From: an uncultured Lachnospiraceae bacterium
GTDB taxonomy: Bacteria; Bacillota; Clostridia; Lachnospirales; Lachnospiraceae
NCBI GenBank assembly: GCA_947575805.1
Contig: CANPOY010000002.1
Coordinates: 59,779 to 123,778 of the forward strand
DNA length: 64,000 nt
Direction of reading: 5' to 3'
A model generated the notes under the pieces. The model made no database searches and was not told the DNA's origin. It was given only the letters and a program-made list of their open reading frames with translations. Shown here piece after piece: positions 26,038 to 36,559 of the stretch. Made by a program: the position numbers and the translations under genes. How positions within the stretch are numbered: position 1 is the stretch's first letter; each line of letters begins with the position of its first letter.

Positions 26038-28719
26038 CTACTCCTCCTCAATCTTTTCATTCTGCTGTGCCTGTTCGGCCGTGTAAAGCTTCTGACAGTA
26101 CTTGGCTTCAAAATCTTCCTGCTTCATGGGACGGTCAAAGAAATATCCCTGAATATACTTAACTTTCATCCTTTTTACGATCCTGTACTGGGACTCCCTC
26201 TCAATGCCTTCCACACAGATATTGGCACCCAGCGTCTCCGCCAGCTCGGCCACCATCTTGACAAAGGACTGAGAATAGGCATCCTCCGCTACTTCCTTCA
26301 CAAAGCTCTGATCTACCTTAATCATGTTGAAAGGGATCTCCCGGATATGATTCAGAGAGGAATACCCGGTACCGAAATCGTCCAGAGCAATCTTGACCCC
26401 CAGTGACCGGATCCGGTTGAGGATTTCCTGCATGCGCTCCATATCATTGATGGCCAGACTCTCCGTAACCTCCAGGGTCAGATTCCTCGGCTCGATCTCC
26501 GTTTCCTCTATAATCCGTTCCACCACCTCCACCACGTCTGACTGCAGCAGCTGCACCACAGACAGGTTTACGTTTACCTTGTAATCATAGCCAGCCTTGT
26601 TCCATCTGTGACAGCAGATACAAGCCTCTCTCAATACAAAATTGCCGATGGGATTGATTAATCCCAGATATTCCGCCAGAGGTATGAATTCCGCCGGAGT
26701 AATGAATCCCAGCTTGGAGCTGTTCCAGCGAAGCAAGGCCTCCGCCCCCGCACATTTTTCCCCATCCTGCACATCTATTATAGGCTGAAAATATACTTCA
26801 AACTCGTTGCAGCCGTCCACGGCTGCGTCACGCATATTCTTCTCCATATCCAGGCGCCGTCCCGACGCGGAATTAATTCCGCTGCTGTATTTCGCCACCC
26901 GGTTTTTGCCGCTCCTTTTTGCCTCATACATGGCTATGTCCGCCTTTTTCGTCAGATCAGCCACGGTATCCCCCAGATCCGGGAAGGTGACGATACCCAT
27001 GCTCATGGTGCAGTAGTAATCCGCATCCTTTAAAAACCAGGGTTTTGCAAAGATCTCCCTGATGTCTCCCAGAATCCTGTCAAATTCCGGGTACTGCTCC
27101 GGAGAAATGATCACAATAAACTCATCTCCTCCAACCCGGTAGCAGGTATGCTCAATCCCTGCAACCCTCTGCAGGGAATGGGAGATTGCTTTCAGGAGCA
27201 CATCTCCGTACCGATGCCCAAGGCCGTCGTTAATATGCTTGAAATCATCCAGATCAAGATAGAGAAGTGCTCCCGTAAGATTTTTCTTTTTTGCCAGGTC
27301 GATCTGCCTGGCCAGATCACGCTCACAGCACATCCGGTTGTACAGCCCCGTCAGGAAATCCGTGTAGGCCTGCTGTTCGATCTTTCTCTGATACCGTTTC
27401 TTATCCGTAATATCATACAGGGAATAGAGCACTGCCGACGTCTCGTCCACCCAGGAAATCTCTTTAAACATCAGATCATACCAGCGGTCCTTCTCTATGT
27501 GGTATATTTCATAAAGCCCGCTCTCGTTTCCGGTGGTGATTCCCTGCTCCAGAAGATCCGCGAAGGTGTCCTCCTTCAGTTCCTTTGCAAAGGTACTCTG
27601 CAGCCTGCGATTGGCAAATAGCCGTTCTCCCGTTTTCTTCCGGGTGACGTAAATGGCACAGCTCACATTATCCAGAACCGCTTCCAGTACCGCGTAAGAG
27701 CCCGCCAGGGAATTCTTCTGGATCCGCCTTGTCAATATGCTCTGCAGCACTTTCACCGAATCAGCCGTAAATTTAATTTCCGACATACTCCAGTTAACCC
27801 TGTGCTTCCGGTGATTCAGGGACAGCATCATGCTTCCCGCATTGTCCTGGCATAGGATCGGGAAAATCATGACAGCCTGCAGCCCCAGGGCTTGCGCCTT
27901 TTTGCGAAGTGCATCGTCTGCGCCCTCAGACGATATGACAAGAGGCTTTTCCGTCTTTAAAATATCCGGCACCTTCAGCTCCCGCGTTTTGTCATAATAA
28001 GAAGCGTTTCCCTGCTCGTTCCACTCGCAAAGCACGTCCATAGTGTTCCCGTCACTCTTGAGCTGATAAATCTGTGCAGTATCTATCTTAAGCTGCCGCC
28101 CAAGGATACTCAGCCACTTCTCCATAACCGCTTCCATTCTGTCGTCGCTGTCCAGCAGCTGCACGATCTCCGTAGTCGCCTCTATGGCATGAAGCGTCCT
28201 GCTCATTTCCTGCTCTGAAGACCGGCTCTTGCGGATTTCCATTTCCGCGCTGAAGCAGGATATTCTGTTTTTTAAAAACGCAATGCCTGCATCCCGCAGC
28301 AAGTCAAGAATGGAATGGAATTTTTCCTCGTCCGTTCCACTCTCCGCAAAGTCGAAAACCACCCAGCACAGGGTCGTCCTGCCTTCCACTCTCACCGCTA
28401 CGGCTGCCACCCGGCCCCCGGTTCCGTGAAGCTCTTCGACAGCAAGATCCTCCAGTGAGCCGTCTTCCACCCGCTCGATCACCGCCTTTACCTGCCCGGA
28501 TGCCAGGCAGGCCTCGGCTTTCTCTACCTGCTCCGGCCGTCCCGAGCAATCACCGATCTGCCGCCCCAGACCATCCAGACAGTATACACACACGCCTGCC
28601 ACCCGGCAGAAACTTTCCTGCAGACGCCACAGCTCCTGCGGGTCTATTAATTCTATGTATCCAGTGGATAAATTGGATCCGCCTGGGCCATTGGATACAT
28701 CGGACACATTAGTCTGCAC
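26038..28719 (-). CDS. PocR-GAF-PAS-GGDEF-EAL c-di-GMP turnover protein
   Basis: 893 residues from a GTG with GGAGG 6 bases upstream. Domains in order: PocR-like sensor (about 20-155, start YIELIDPQELWRLQESFCRV), short coiled coil, GAF (about 190-335), PAS (about 345-440), GGDEF (about 450-612; RVGGDEF at 528-534 intact, no RxxD inhibitory site), EAL (about 625-885; EALLRW at 660-665, DDFGTGYSS and VEGIE present). Both enzymatic signatures look intact, so it may make and degrade c-di-GMP. No membrane segment. It sits between guaB and purO with gaps of 26 and 1 bases. Confidence 0.92.
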   Translation of the reverse strand: MQTNVSDVSNGPGGSNLSTGYIELIDPQELWRLQESFCRVAGVCVYCLDGLGRQIGDCSGRPEQVEKAEACLASGQVKAVIERVEDGSLEDLAVEELHGTGGRVAAVAVRVEGRTTLCWVVFDFAESGTDEEKFHSILDLLRDAGIAFLKNRISCFSAEMEIRKSRSSEQEMSRTLHAIEATTEIVQLLDSDDRMEAVMEKWLSILGRQLKIDTAQIYQLKSDGNTMDVLCEWNEQGNASYYDKTRELKVPDILKTEKPLVISSEGADDALRKKAQALGLQAVMIFPILCQDNAGSMMLSLNHRKHRVNWSMSEIKFTADSVKVLQSILTRRIQKNSLAGSYAVLEAVLDNVSCAIYVTRKKTGERLFANRRLQSTFAKELKEDTFADLLEQGITTGNESGLYEIYHIEKDRWYDLMFKEISWVDETSAVLYSLYDITDKKRYQRKIEQQAYTDFLTGLYNRMCCERDLARQIDLAKKKNLTGALLYLDLDDFKHINDGLGHRYGDVLLKAISHSLQRVAGIEHTCYRVGGDEFIVIISPEQYPEFDRILGDIREIFAKPWFLKDADYYCTMSMGIVTFPDLGDTVADLTKKADIAMYEAKRSGKNRVAKYSSGINSASGRRLDMEKNMRDAAVDGCNEFEVYFQPIIDVQDGEKCAGAEALLRWNSSKLGFITPAEFIPLAEYLGLINPIGNFVLREACICCHRWNKAGYDYKVNVNLSVVQLLQSDVVEVVERIIEETEIEPRNLTLEVTESLAINDMERMQEILNRIRSLGVKIALDDFGTGYSSLNHIREIPFNMIKVDQSFVKEVAEDAYSQSFVKMVAELAETLGANICVEGIERESQYRIVKRMKVKYIQGYFFDRPMKQEDFEAKYCQKLYTAEQAQQNEKIEEE

Positions 28720-28745
28720 AATTTACCTCCATGCTTTGGCGCTTT

Positions 28746-30212
<1,467 letters not shown>

Positions 30213-30250
30213 TCATCCTCTTTTTGTTTTAGATATGTATGTATAACTCA

Positions 30251-30280
30251 TAACCCCGGACATAGATAATGCCGGGGTTA
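30251..30280. terminator. Hairpin between DUF6106 and guaB
   Basis: TAACCCCGG (30251-30259) pairs perfectly with CCGGGGTTA (30272-30280). The T-rich tail is on the plus side (TTTTCCCAATTTT); on the minus strand no U-run follows. It may weakly terminate the DUF6106 transcript or stabilise the guaB leader. Confidence 0.4.
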
Positions 30281-30291
30281 TTTTCCCAATT

Positions 30292-30792
30292 TTAATCACT
30301 GAACACCTTTCTTGGTGCAGCATTCTTCATAATCTTGACCATCTCAGGGCTGGGGCTTAAAATCAGCTTCTCTCCCCCCTCATAATACATGGCATAGCGC
30401 AGGTCGGGCTGCTCCTCATACCCGATGCTGTAATCCTTATCCTTGGTCTGACGATTTCTGAAATTATCCAGATGGTAGCTTTTGACAGGCGCGAATACCT
30501 CCATCCTCTCAAGCTGATATACGGCCACTCTCTTCCGCTTGGACTTTCCCATTACCTTGTCAATGGTAAGTTCCTTGTCCAGATACAGGTACTCGTATTC
30601 CAGATCCGTGTACAGCCCCACGAAATAAGCACCCACACCTACCGCTATCGCAAGAATGAACAGAAGCACATTCATTGTCAGAAGCATCAGGATTACCAGC
30701 GCGGCCGCCAGAAAATAAAGTAAATATTTAAAAAACTTTCCCAGCATGGAAGGCTTCGCCTTTACCAGACACTCAATATAGGCATCACTCAT
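30292..30792 (-). CDS. DUF6106 family membrane protein
   Basis: 166 residues from ATG 30792, which has GGAGG 5 bases upstream; the frame extends to 30858 but without a ribosome site. Two close hydrophobic helices (about 20-58) are followed by a soluble C-terminal region: LEYEYLYLDKELTIDKVMGK, then YHLDNFRNRQ and ending APRKVFSD. I recognise this as DUF6106, a PH-like bacterial membrane protein family of unknown role. Confidence 0.75.
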   Translation of the reverse strand: MSDAYIECLVKAKPSMLGKFFKYLLYFLAAALVILMLLTMNVLLFILAIAVGVGAYFVGLYTDLEYEYLYLDKELTIDKVMGKSKRKRVAVYQLERMEVFAPVKSYHLDNFRNRQTKDKDYSIGYEEQPDLRYAMYYEGGEKLILSPSPEMVKIMKNAAPRKVFSD

Positions 30793-30927
30793 TTTATCCT
30801 CCGTTCCCCTTCGTTCGGAATTGAATATTATATCTAATGATAGCTCAACTTGTCCCAAGTTGCAAGTAAACTTTCCGAAACGGGGAGGTTTTTATCATTT
30901 TTTTAGATTCTTCTTAGATTCGTTTCC

Positions 30928-30965
30928 TTGACAAGCCTTCCAAACCCTCGTATCATAATGATACG
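30928..30965 (+). promoter_or_regulatory. Promoter with an overlapping 17-nt palindrome
   Basis: TTGACA (30928-30933), 17-bp spacer and TATCAT (30951-30956). The perfect palindrome CGTATCAT-A-ATGATACG (30949-30965) covers the -10 box and would suit a dimeric repressor. It serves the gene starting at 31006, and excludes a translation start at 30928. Confidence 0.65.
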
Positions 30966-31005
30966 CGCTGTACAGCAGAAAACACAGGGAAAGGCGGAAA
31001 ACACC

Positions 31006-31779
31006 ATGCCCGTAATGGATGAATTTAAGGAAGAGCGGTCTGCCGTGAAAAACGGCACGCCCAAACAAAAACTGACTTACTTTTTTGACTACTATAAATG
31101 GTATGTAGTGGGGGGCATCATCGCCGTTATCATCATCGGTTCCATCATACGCAATATCGTTACTTACAAGGATACCGCGTTTTATGCCATGCTGGTCAAC
31201 GCCGTCTCCCTTAACTTTCCGGAGGATGCCGACGACGCTGAGGCTTTCGCCGCCTATGCCGGCATTGATACGAAAGAATACAAAGTGTTTTACGACACCT
31301 CCGCCCAGATCGGCATTGACGCCGGAAGCGATTATCAGGCCCTGCAGCAGATCATGGTCCATATAACCGCCGCCGACCTGGACGTCATGGTATCGGACAC
31401 CGACTGTCTCATGAGATACGCTTATCTGGGAGATTTCCATGACCTGCGTGACCTGCTCTCGCCGGAGCAGCTGGAACGGTACGGAGATTCCTTCTTTTAT
31501 ATAGACAGGGCCGTTTTGGACGAGGTTGAAGCCGCCAGGAACGACTTTAACCAGGACTATACCCCCGTTTACGGCGATCCCCGCCGCCCCGGAGATATGC
31601 GGGATCCTGTCCCCGTGGGCGTTTTTCTGGAGTCCGGCTCCCCCCTGCTGCAGGATTACACCTTCCGGGAGGAATCCCCGGCAGCCTGCATTCTGGTCAA
31701 CACCAAGCATCCAGAAACGTCCGTTCGATTTATTGACTTTCTGATGTCGCCCGCAGAAGCTCCTTCAGGAGTTGATTGA
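31006..31779 (+). CDS. Single-pass membrane protein of unknown function
   Basis: 257 residues starting MPVMDEFKEERS; GGCGG-type ribosome site, and the promoter lies over any longer start. One transmembrane helix (about 31-52, VVGGIIAVIIIGSIIRNIV) separates a short cytoplasmic tail from an extracytoplasmic acidic domain of about 200 residues with no motif I recognise. Its last 50 bases overlap the 3' end of gatB on the other strand (convergent). Repression through the palindrome at its promoter is plausible. Confidence 0.7.
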   Translation: MPVMDEFKEERSAVKNGTPKQKLTYFFDYYKWYVVGGIIAVIIIGSIIRNIVTYKDTAFYAMLVNAVSLNFPEDADDAEAFAAYAGIDTKEYKVFYDTSAQIGIDAGSDYQALQQIMVHITAADLDVMVSDTDCLMRYAYLGDFHDLRDLLSPEQLERYGDSFFYIDRAVLDEVEAARNDFNQDYTPVYGDPRRPGDMRDPVPVGVFLESGSPLLQDYTFREESPAACILVNTKHPETSVRFIDFLMSPAEAPSGVD

Positions 31780-33178
31780 CTCCGGCAGGATCGGCCTTTC
31801 CCTTCATGGCTTTCATTGTCTGCCCCACCAGAAAGCCGATCGCTTTCTCCTTGCCGTTTTGATAGTCCGCCACAGACTGGGGATTGGATGCAATCACCTC
31901 CTGGGCGATGCTGCGCAGCGCGCCCTGGTCACTGACCATCTTCAACCCCATCTCCTCCACAAACGTCTCAGGATCCACATTCTCCCGGAACATCCTCTCG
32001 AATACTTCCTTGGCTACGGTGGAATTAATTACCTTCCGCTCCGTCAGGTCAATGAGCTTCGCCAGATTCTCCGGCGAAAAGCAAATATCCTCCGGATCTT
32101 CCCCCGTTTCCTTCAACAGTCTTAAGGTTTCACCCATCAGCCAGTTGGACACCTTCTTGGGCTGAGCCCCCAATGCCACTGCCGCCTCGAAAATCTCCGC
32201 CATATGCCTGGACTCGGTGATAATCTCTATATCATAGTCGGGAATGTCATACTCCTCTCTGTACCGCTTCATCTTCTCGGTGCGCAGTTCCGGCTGTCTG
32301 CTTCTGATTTCCTCCAGGAAGTCATCACTGATGCTGATAGGCACCAGGTCGGGGTCGGGGAAATAGCGGTAATCCTGAGCGTCCTCCTTGGAACGCATGG
32401 CATAGGAGGTGTCCCCTGCCTCATCCCATCGACGGGTCTCCTGAATCACCGTGCCGCCCTTCTCCAGCAAATTGATCTGCCGGTCTCTCTCCCCTTGAAT
32501 GGCTCTGGTAATGGAGCGAAAGGAGCTTAAATTTTTCATTTCCGTGCGGGTGCCCAGCGTGTCCGTTCCCGCCTCCCGGACAGACAAATTCACATCTGCC
32601 CGCATGGACCCCTCCTGGAGCTTACAGTCGCTGGCCCCAAGATACCGGATAATCAGGCGAAGCTTTTCCAGATAGGCGATAACATCCTCAGCGCCCCGCA
32701 TATCGGGTTCGGAAACAATCTCGATCAAAGGTACGCCCGAACGGTTGTAGTCCACCAGAGTGCAGTCCTCCCACTCATCATGAATCAGCTTTCCCGCATC
32801 CTCCTCCATATGAATCTCATGAATGCCAATCCTCCTGCTGCCGCCCTCCGACTCGATCTCCACATACCCGTTTCGGCAGATGGGCAGATAAAGTTGGGAA
32901 ATCTGATAATTCTGCGGATTGTCCGGATAAAAATAGTTCTTGCGGTCAAATTTGCAGTAACGGGTAATCTCACAATTAGTTGCCATTCCCACCGCCACGG
33001 CATACTCCAGCACTTTCCTGTTCAGCACGGGAAGGGAACCCGGCATACCTGTACACACCGGACAGGTATGGGAGTTTGGCCTGCCGCCAAATGCGGTGGA
33101 ACAGCCGCAGAATATTTTCGTCTTCGTGGCAAGCTCCACGTGAACCTCCAGACCGATGACCGTTTCATATTGCTTCAT
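31730..33178 (-). CDS. gatB: Aspartyl/glutamyl-tRNA amidotransferase subunit B
   Basis: 482 residues. The N-terminal kinase-like cradle begins YETVIGLEVHVEL with a zinc site (CGCS and CPVC); the C-terminal YqeY-like tail starts near 400. GatB phosphorylates the misacylated Glu or Asp on tRNA and accepts ammonia tunnelled from GatA. Third gene of gatC-gatA-gatB; GGAGG before the ATG. Confidence 0.96.
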   Translation of the reverse strand: MKQYETVIGLEVHVELATKTKIFCGCSTAFGGRPNSHTCPVCTGMPGSLPVLNRKVLEYAVAVGMATNCEITRYCKFDRKNYFYPDNPQNYQISQLYLPICRNGYVEIESEGGSRRIGIHEIHMEEDAGKLIHDEWEDCTLVDYNRSGVPLIEIVSEPDMRGAEDVIAYLEKLRLIIRYLGASDCKLQEGSMRADVNLSVREAGTDTLGTRTEMKNLSSFRSITRAIQGERDRQINLLEKGGTVIQETRRWDEAGDTSYAMRSKEDAQDYRYFPDPDLVPISISDDFLEEIRSRQPELRTEKMKRYREEYDIPDYDIEIITESRHMAEIFEAAVALGAQPKKVSNWLMGETLRLLKETGEDPEDICFSPENLAKLIDLTERKVINSTVAKEVFERMFRENVDPETFVEEMGLKMVSDQGALRSIAQEVIASNPQSVADYQNGKEKAIGFLVGQTMKAMKGKADPAGVNQLLKELLRATSESQ

Positions 33179-33225
33179 ACTCTACCTCCATGTCGCAGCT
33201 TCACTGCGAGCGTTAGAAATTCCTC

Positions 33226-34677
33226 TCACACTACCCCCCCTGTACGTTCGTAGGTATACGCGATCCGAAGCAGCTTTTTCTCCTGATAGCTGTCGCCGAT
33301 CAGATGCAGCCCGATGGGCAGCCCCCTGCTGTCCGTTCCGCAGGGAAGACTGATTGCCGGCAGTCCCGCCAGATTCACGGAAATCGTATAAATATCTCCC
33401 AAATACATTTTCATCGGGTCGGAGAGGCTGGCATCCAGCTTCGGCGCCGTGGTAGGCGCCACAGGCCCCAGAATACAGTCATATTTTGCAAAGGCCCTGT
33501 CAAAGGCCTCTTTGATCATGGCCTTGACCCGGAGGGCCTTCAGATAATAGGCGTCATAATACCCTGAGCTCAAAACAAAGCTGCCCAGCATAATGCGGCG
33601 CTTTACCTCCGGGCCGAACCCCAGGGAGCGGGTCTTTTTGTACATCTGATGAAGTCCCTCCTCCCCTCCGGCACGAAAGCCGTACTTAATACCGTCAAAG
33701 CGTTCCAGATTGGAGCTTGCCTCAGCCGAAGCAATGGTATAATAGGCAGGAATTGCATATTCCACCAGGCTCAGGTCAAATTCTTCCGTGACGGCTCCCT
33801 TTTCCCGAAGGACGGCGGCGGCCTTCAGTACAGCCGCCCTGACCTGGGGATCCAGGCCTTCCCGGAAATAATCCTGCGGGATACCGATCTTCATCCCTTT
33901 CACATCCTCCACCAGTGCCCGGCTGAAATCCGTGTCCTCCCGCCGAAGGGAAGTGGAATCCTTTCTGTCATAAGAAGCAATCTGCTCCATCACCACAGCA
34001 CAGTCCTCCACATTTCCCGTCAGGGGGCCGATCTGATCCAGAGAGGAACCATAGGTTACCAGGCCATAGCGTGATACCGTACCATATGTGGGCTTCATGC
34101 CCACCACCCCGCAATAGGACGCAGGCTGACGAATGGAGCCTCCTGTGTCGGACCCCAGCGCAAAGAAGCATTCCCTGGCTGCCACCGCCGCCGCGGAGCC
34201 GCCGGAGGAACCCCCCGGCACATGTTGCGGATTCCTCGGGTTTTTCGTAACACCGAAATAGGAGGTTTCTGTCGTGGAACCCATGGCAAATTCATCCATA
34301 TTGGTCTTGCCGATGATTACCGCCCCTGCTCTCTCCAGATTCCTTACAGCCTCCGCCGAGAAAGCCGGTACATAATTCTCCAGCATTTTGGAGCTGCAGG
34401 TGGTGCGCATCCCTGCAGTACAAAGGTTATCCTTGAGGGCAACGGGAACCCCGGCCAACGGGCCTGTCAGCTCCCCCGCCTCGATCCTTTTCTGAACCAG
34501 GGCTGCTTTTCGCAAGGCACCCTCCGGATCCACCGTCACATAGCAGCGATACTCCCCGTCATACTCTTCGATCTGTTCCAGCACCGCCTCCGTAGCCTCC
34601 ACCGCGGTGGTCTTTCCTGACCTGACAGCAGCGCCGAGCCCCACTGCGCTCAAGCTCAAAATTTCTGATTTTTCCAT
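33226..34677 (-). CDS. gatA: Aspartyl/glutamyl-tRNA amidotransferase subunit A
   Basis: 483 residues, amidase-signature family. The Ser-cisSer-Lys triad is visible: Lys82 in ALKDNL, Ser157 in PGGSSGGS and Ser181 in DTGGSIRQPAS. It releases ammonia from glutamine for transamidation. GGGAG lies in front of ATG 34677. The gap to gatB is 47 bases and to gatC 50 bases. Confidence 0.96.
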   Translation of the reverse strand: MEKSEILSLSAVGLGAAVRSGKTTAVEATEAVLEQIEEYDGEYRCYVTVDPEGALRKAALVQKRIEAGELTGPLAGVPVALKDNLCTAGMRTTCSSKMLENYVPAFSAEAVRNLERAGAVIIGKTNMDEFAMGSTTETSYFGVTKNPRNPQHVPGGSSGGSAAAVAARECFFALGSDTGGSIRQPASYCGVVGMKPTYGTVSRYGLVTYGSSLDQIGPLTGNVEDCAVVMEQIASYDRKDSTSLRREDTDFSRALVEDVKGMKIGIPQDYFREGLDPQVRAAVLKAAAVLREKGAVTEEFDLSLVEYAIPAYYTIASAEASSNLERFDGIKYGFRAGGEEGLHQMYKKTRSLGFGPEVKRRIMLGSFVLSSGYYDAYYLKALRVKAMIKEAFDRAFAKYDCILGPVAPTTAPKLDASLSDPMKMYLGDIYTISVNLAGLPAISLPCGTDSRGLPIGLHLIGDSYQEKKLLRIAYTYERTGGVV

Positions 34678-34727
34678 ATGATTCTCCCTATTCCAAAGCC
34701 CAGGGCTTTACGCAAAAGTCCAGAACA

Positions 34728-35021
34728 TTAATCAAAAGTCCTTGGTACAAGAAACATATTTTCCCGCTCTCCGGGAGCATTTTTCAAGGTATCTCCGCTG
34801 CCGTCCCCGCCTGTGACTTCATCCTCCCGAAACACATTCTGCAGAGGGAAAACATGGGACATCGGTTCCACTCCCTCCGTGTCCAGCTCGCTCATCTTGT
34901 CGATATACTCCAGCATCCTGCACATATCCCGTCTGGCTCCTTCCCGCTCCTCTCCGGTCAGTTCCAGCTTTGCGAGAATGCTGACATAGTCAATGGTTTC
35001 GTTTGTAATGTTATCTGCCAT
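34728..35021 (-). CDS. gatC: Aspartyl/glutamyl-tRNA amidotransferase subunit C
   Basis: 97 residues starting MADNITNETIDYVSILAKLEL, the usual GatC N-terminus, and ending with the conserved MFLVPRTFD. It wraps around the GatA/GatB interface. The start is 35021 or 35033; GGGA spacing favours 35021. It follows the SGNH protein gene by about 27 bases, so gatCAB appears to share that operon's promoter. Confidence 0.93.
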   Translation of the reverse strand: MADNITNETIDYVSILAKLELTGEEREGARRDMCRMLEYIDKMSELDTEGVEPMSHVFPLQNVFREDEVTGGDGSGDTLKNAPGERENMFLVPRTFD

Positions 35022-35048
35022 GGCAATTCCCATACCTTTCCCTTCTTA

Positions 35049-36548
35049 TTATTTTACGCATTTTACGCAGCTATAACCGTCCCCTGCCGTAAGCCCTCCC
35101 GCATAAACGACATTATGCAGAAGCTTGTCGTAAAATACAATGCTGATACCGTTTAAAACCCTGGTGCAATCCTGCTGCTCCACAAAGATTTTGTCTGTAC
35201 CGTTAGCCCTGAGCAGTGCGATATTGACCCCGTCCGGTTCCATAAACCATTCGCCTGTATCGGCTGCAGTCCTCCATGTGACCCGGCCGTCCTCAATGAT
35301 CCAGATTCCTCCCCTTTCCTCAAACTCCTCTCCGATCCCCAGGGGTTCCAGCCGTTCCCAAAGATAATCCGTCTCCCTGAAATAATCCCCCTCCGTCGCT
35401 ATAATGATCGTATAGTCTGAGGCGTATGCGGCGCAATCCAGAATATACTGAGGATCCGTGCTCTCCTGCAGCATATATGCGTTAAATTCATGTTCCCGGA
35501 TTTTCGAATCCCGATCCCACAGCTCGTACCGCTGATCCCCCCGGTGATCCTCCAGAGCATAATTTTGTGAAAGAAACCTTCCCATAGCATCCGTCACCTT
35601 TATGCCGCCCTTGTAATTAACATGCCCCACATCCAGAAAATCATCCTCCGGGCTGATTTTCACCTTCTCCCGCAGCTCTATAAAGTTCAGAAAAGGTATG
35701 CCTTCCGCCTTCGCAAGCTCGTCTACATAGTTCATGCGCATCTGGTCCTTCTTCGATACGGACATGGGTGCCAGAAACAGACAGAGCTCGATGTCGTTCT
35801 CCCTCGTCAGCTCAATGATCCTTCGAAGCCATTCCTCTTCCTCCATCTCCAGAGTCTCGTCGCCCTCATACAGCTCCTCCCCGTCACTTCCCCAGGTAAT
35901 CGGATTGCTGCGCCTTCCGTCGATCAATGCGCTGAAACCGATATACAGTATATCCGGCCCAGTAAAATCCTGTCTCTGCAGCTCTCTGTACCGGGTGTGT
36001 ATGATGGGCCATTTTGTCAGGAAGCTGCCCCTGTCATCTTCACCCACAATATGATTTTCCGCTTGCAGGCTTCCGGAAGCTTCATCCGTCATGTCTCTTA
36101 CCATCCGCAGATAATCGACATTCAGACGGTGAGGCAGCAAATTCCTGTACAGGTTTCCCTCCACCGCATATCCGTTATAGGTGGCCCCGTACATCTCCAG
36201 ACAGACCACCTTGGGCTTCTGCGTTTTCAGCGCCTCCTTCAGCCAATAATAGGACGCCGCTATATCCTGCCCGGAAATGGAAAGACTGTAACCGGCAATC
36301 CCATAATCATCCCACAGTCTGGAATTTATGATGGAGCAATAGCAGTGACTGCTTCCCAGGAAAATCACATCCACCACGTCCTCCTCCAAACCGTAAAAAG
36401 TCTCCACGGGTGTCATATACCCCCCTGCCCCGTCTTTCCAGGACAGCACCTGATATACCCGCTCCAGCACCAGGGTCAGAATCAGGCAAAACACCACCGC
36501 CCCTGCGCACCGTTTTATAATTATTTTCTTTTTTGCCCCCATCTTCAT
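35049..36548 (-). CDS. SGNH/AlgX-like membrane-anchored partner of the second MBOAT protein
   Basis: 499 residues. One N-terminal membrane helix (about 12-30), then an extracellular domain with FLGSSHCYCSIINS (candidate Ser nucleophile) and LDVGHVNYKG (candidate His) in the arrangement of DltD/AlgX/AlgJ proteins. It begins 11 bases after the MBOAT gene and is surely co-transcribed. Probable role: final acyl transfer onto an extracellular glycan. Longer than the first SGNH protein and without its low-complexity linker, so the two pairs may serve different glycans. Confidence 0.75.
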   Translation of the reverse strand: MKMGAKKKIIIKRCAGAVVFCLILTLVLERVYQVLSWKDGAGGYMTPVETFYGLEEDVVDVIFLGSSHCYCSIINSRLWDDYGIAGYSLSISGQDIAASYYWLKEALKTQKPKVVCLEMYGATYNGYAVEGNLYRNLLPHRLNVDYLRMVRDMTDEASGSLQAENHIVGEDDRGSFLTKWPIIHTRYRELQRQDFTGPDILYIGFSALIDGRRSNPITWGSDGEELYEGDETLEMEEEEWLRRIIELTRENDIELCLFLAPMSVSKKDQMRMNYVDELAKAEGIPFLNFIELREKVKISPEDDFLDVGHVNYKGGIKVTDAMGRFLSQNYALEDHRGDQRYELWDRDSKIREHEFNAYMLQESTDPQYILDCAAYASDYTIIIATEGDYFRETDYLWERLEPLGIGEEFEERGGIWIIEDGRVTWRTAADTGEWFMEPDGVNIALLRANGTDKIFVEQQDCTRVLNGISIVFYDKLLHNVVYAGGLTAGDGYSCVKCVK

Positions 36549-36559
36549 GTGTACATCCC

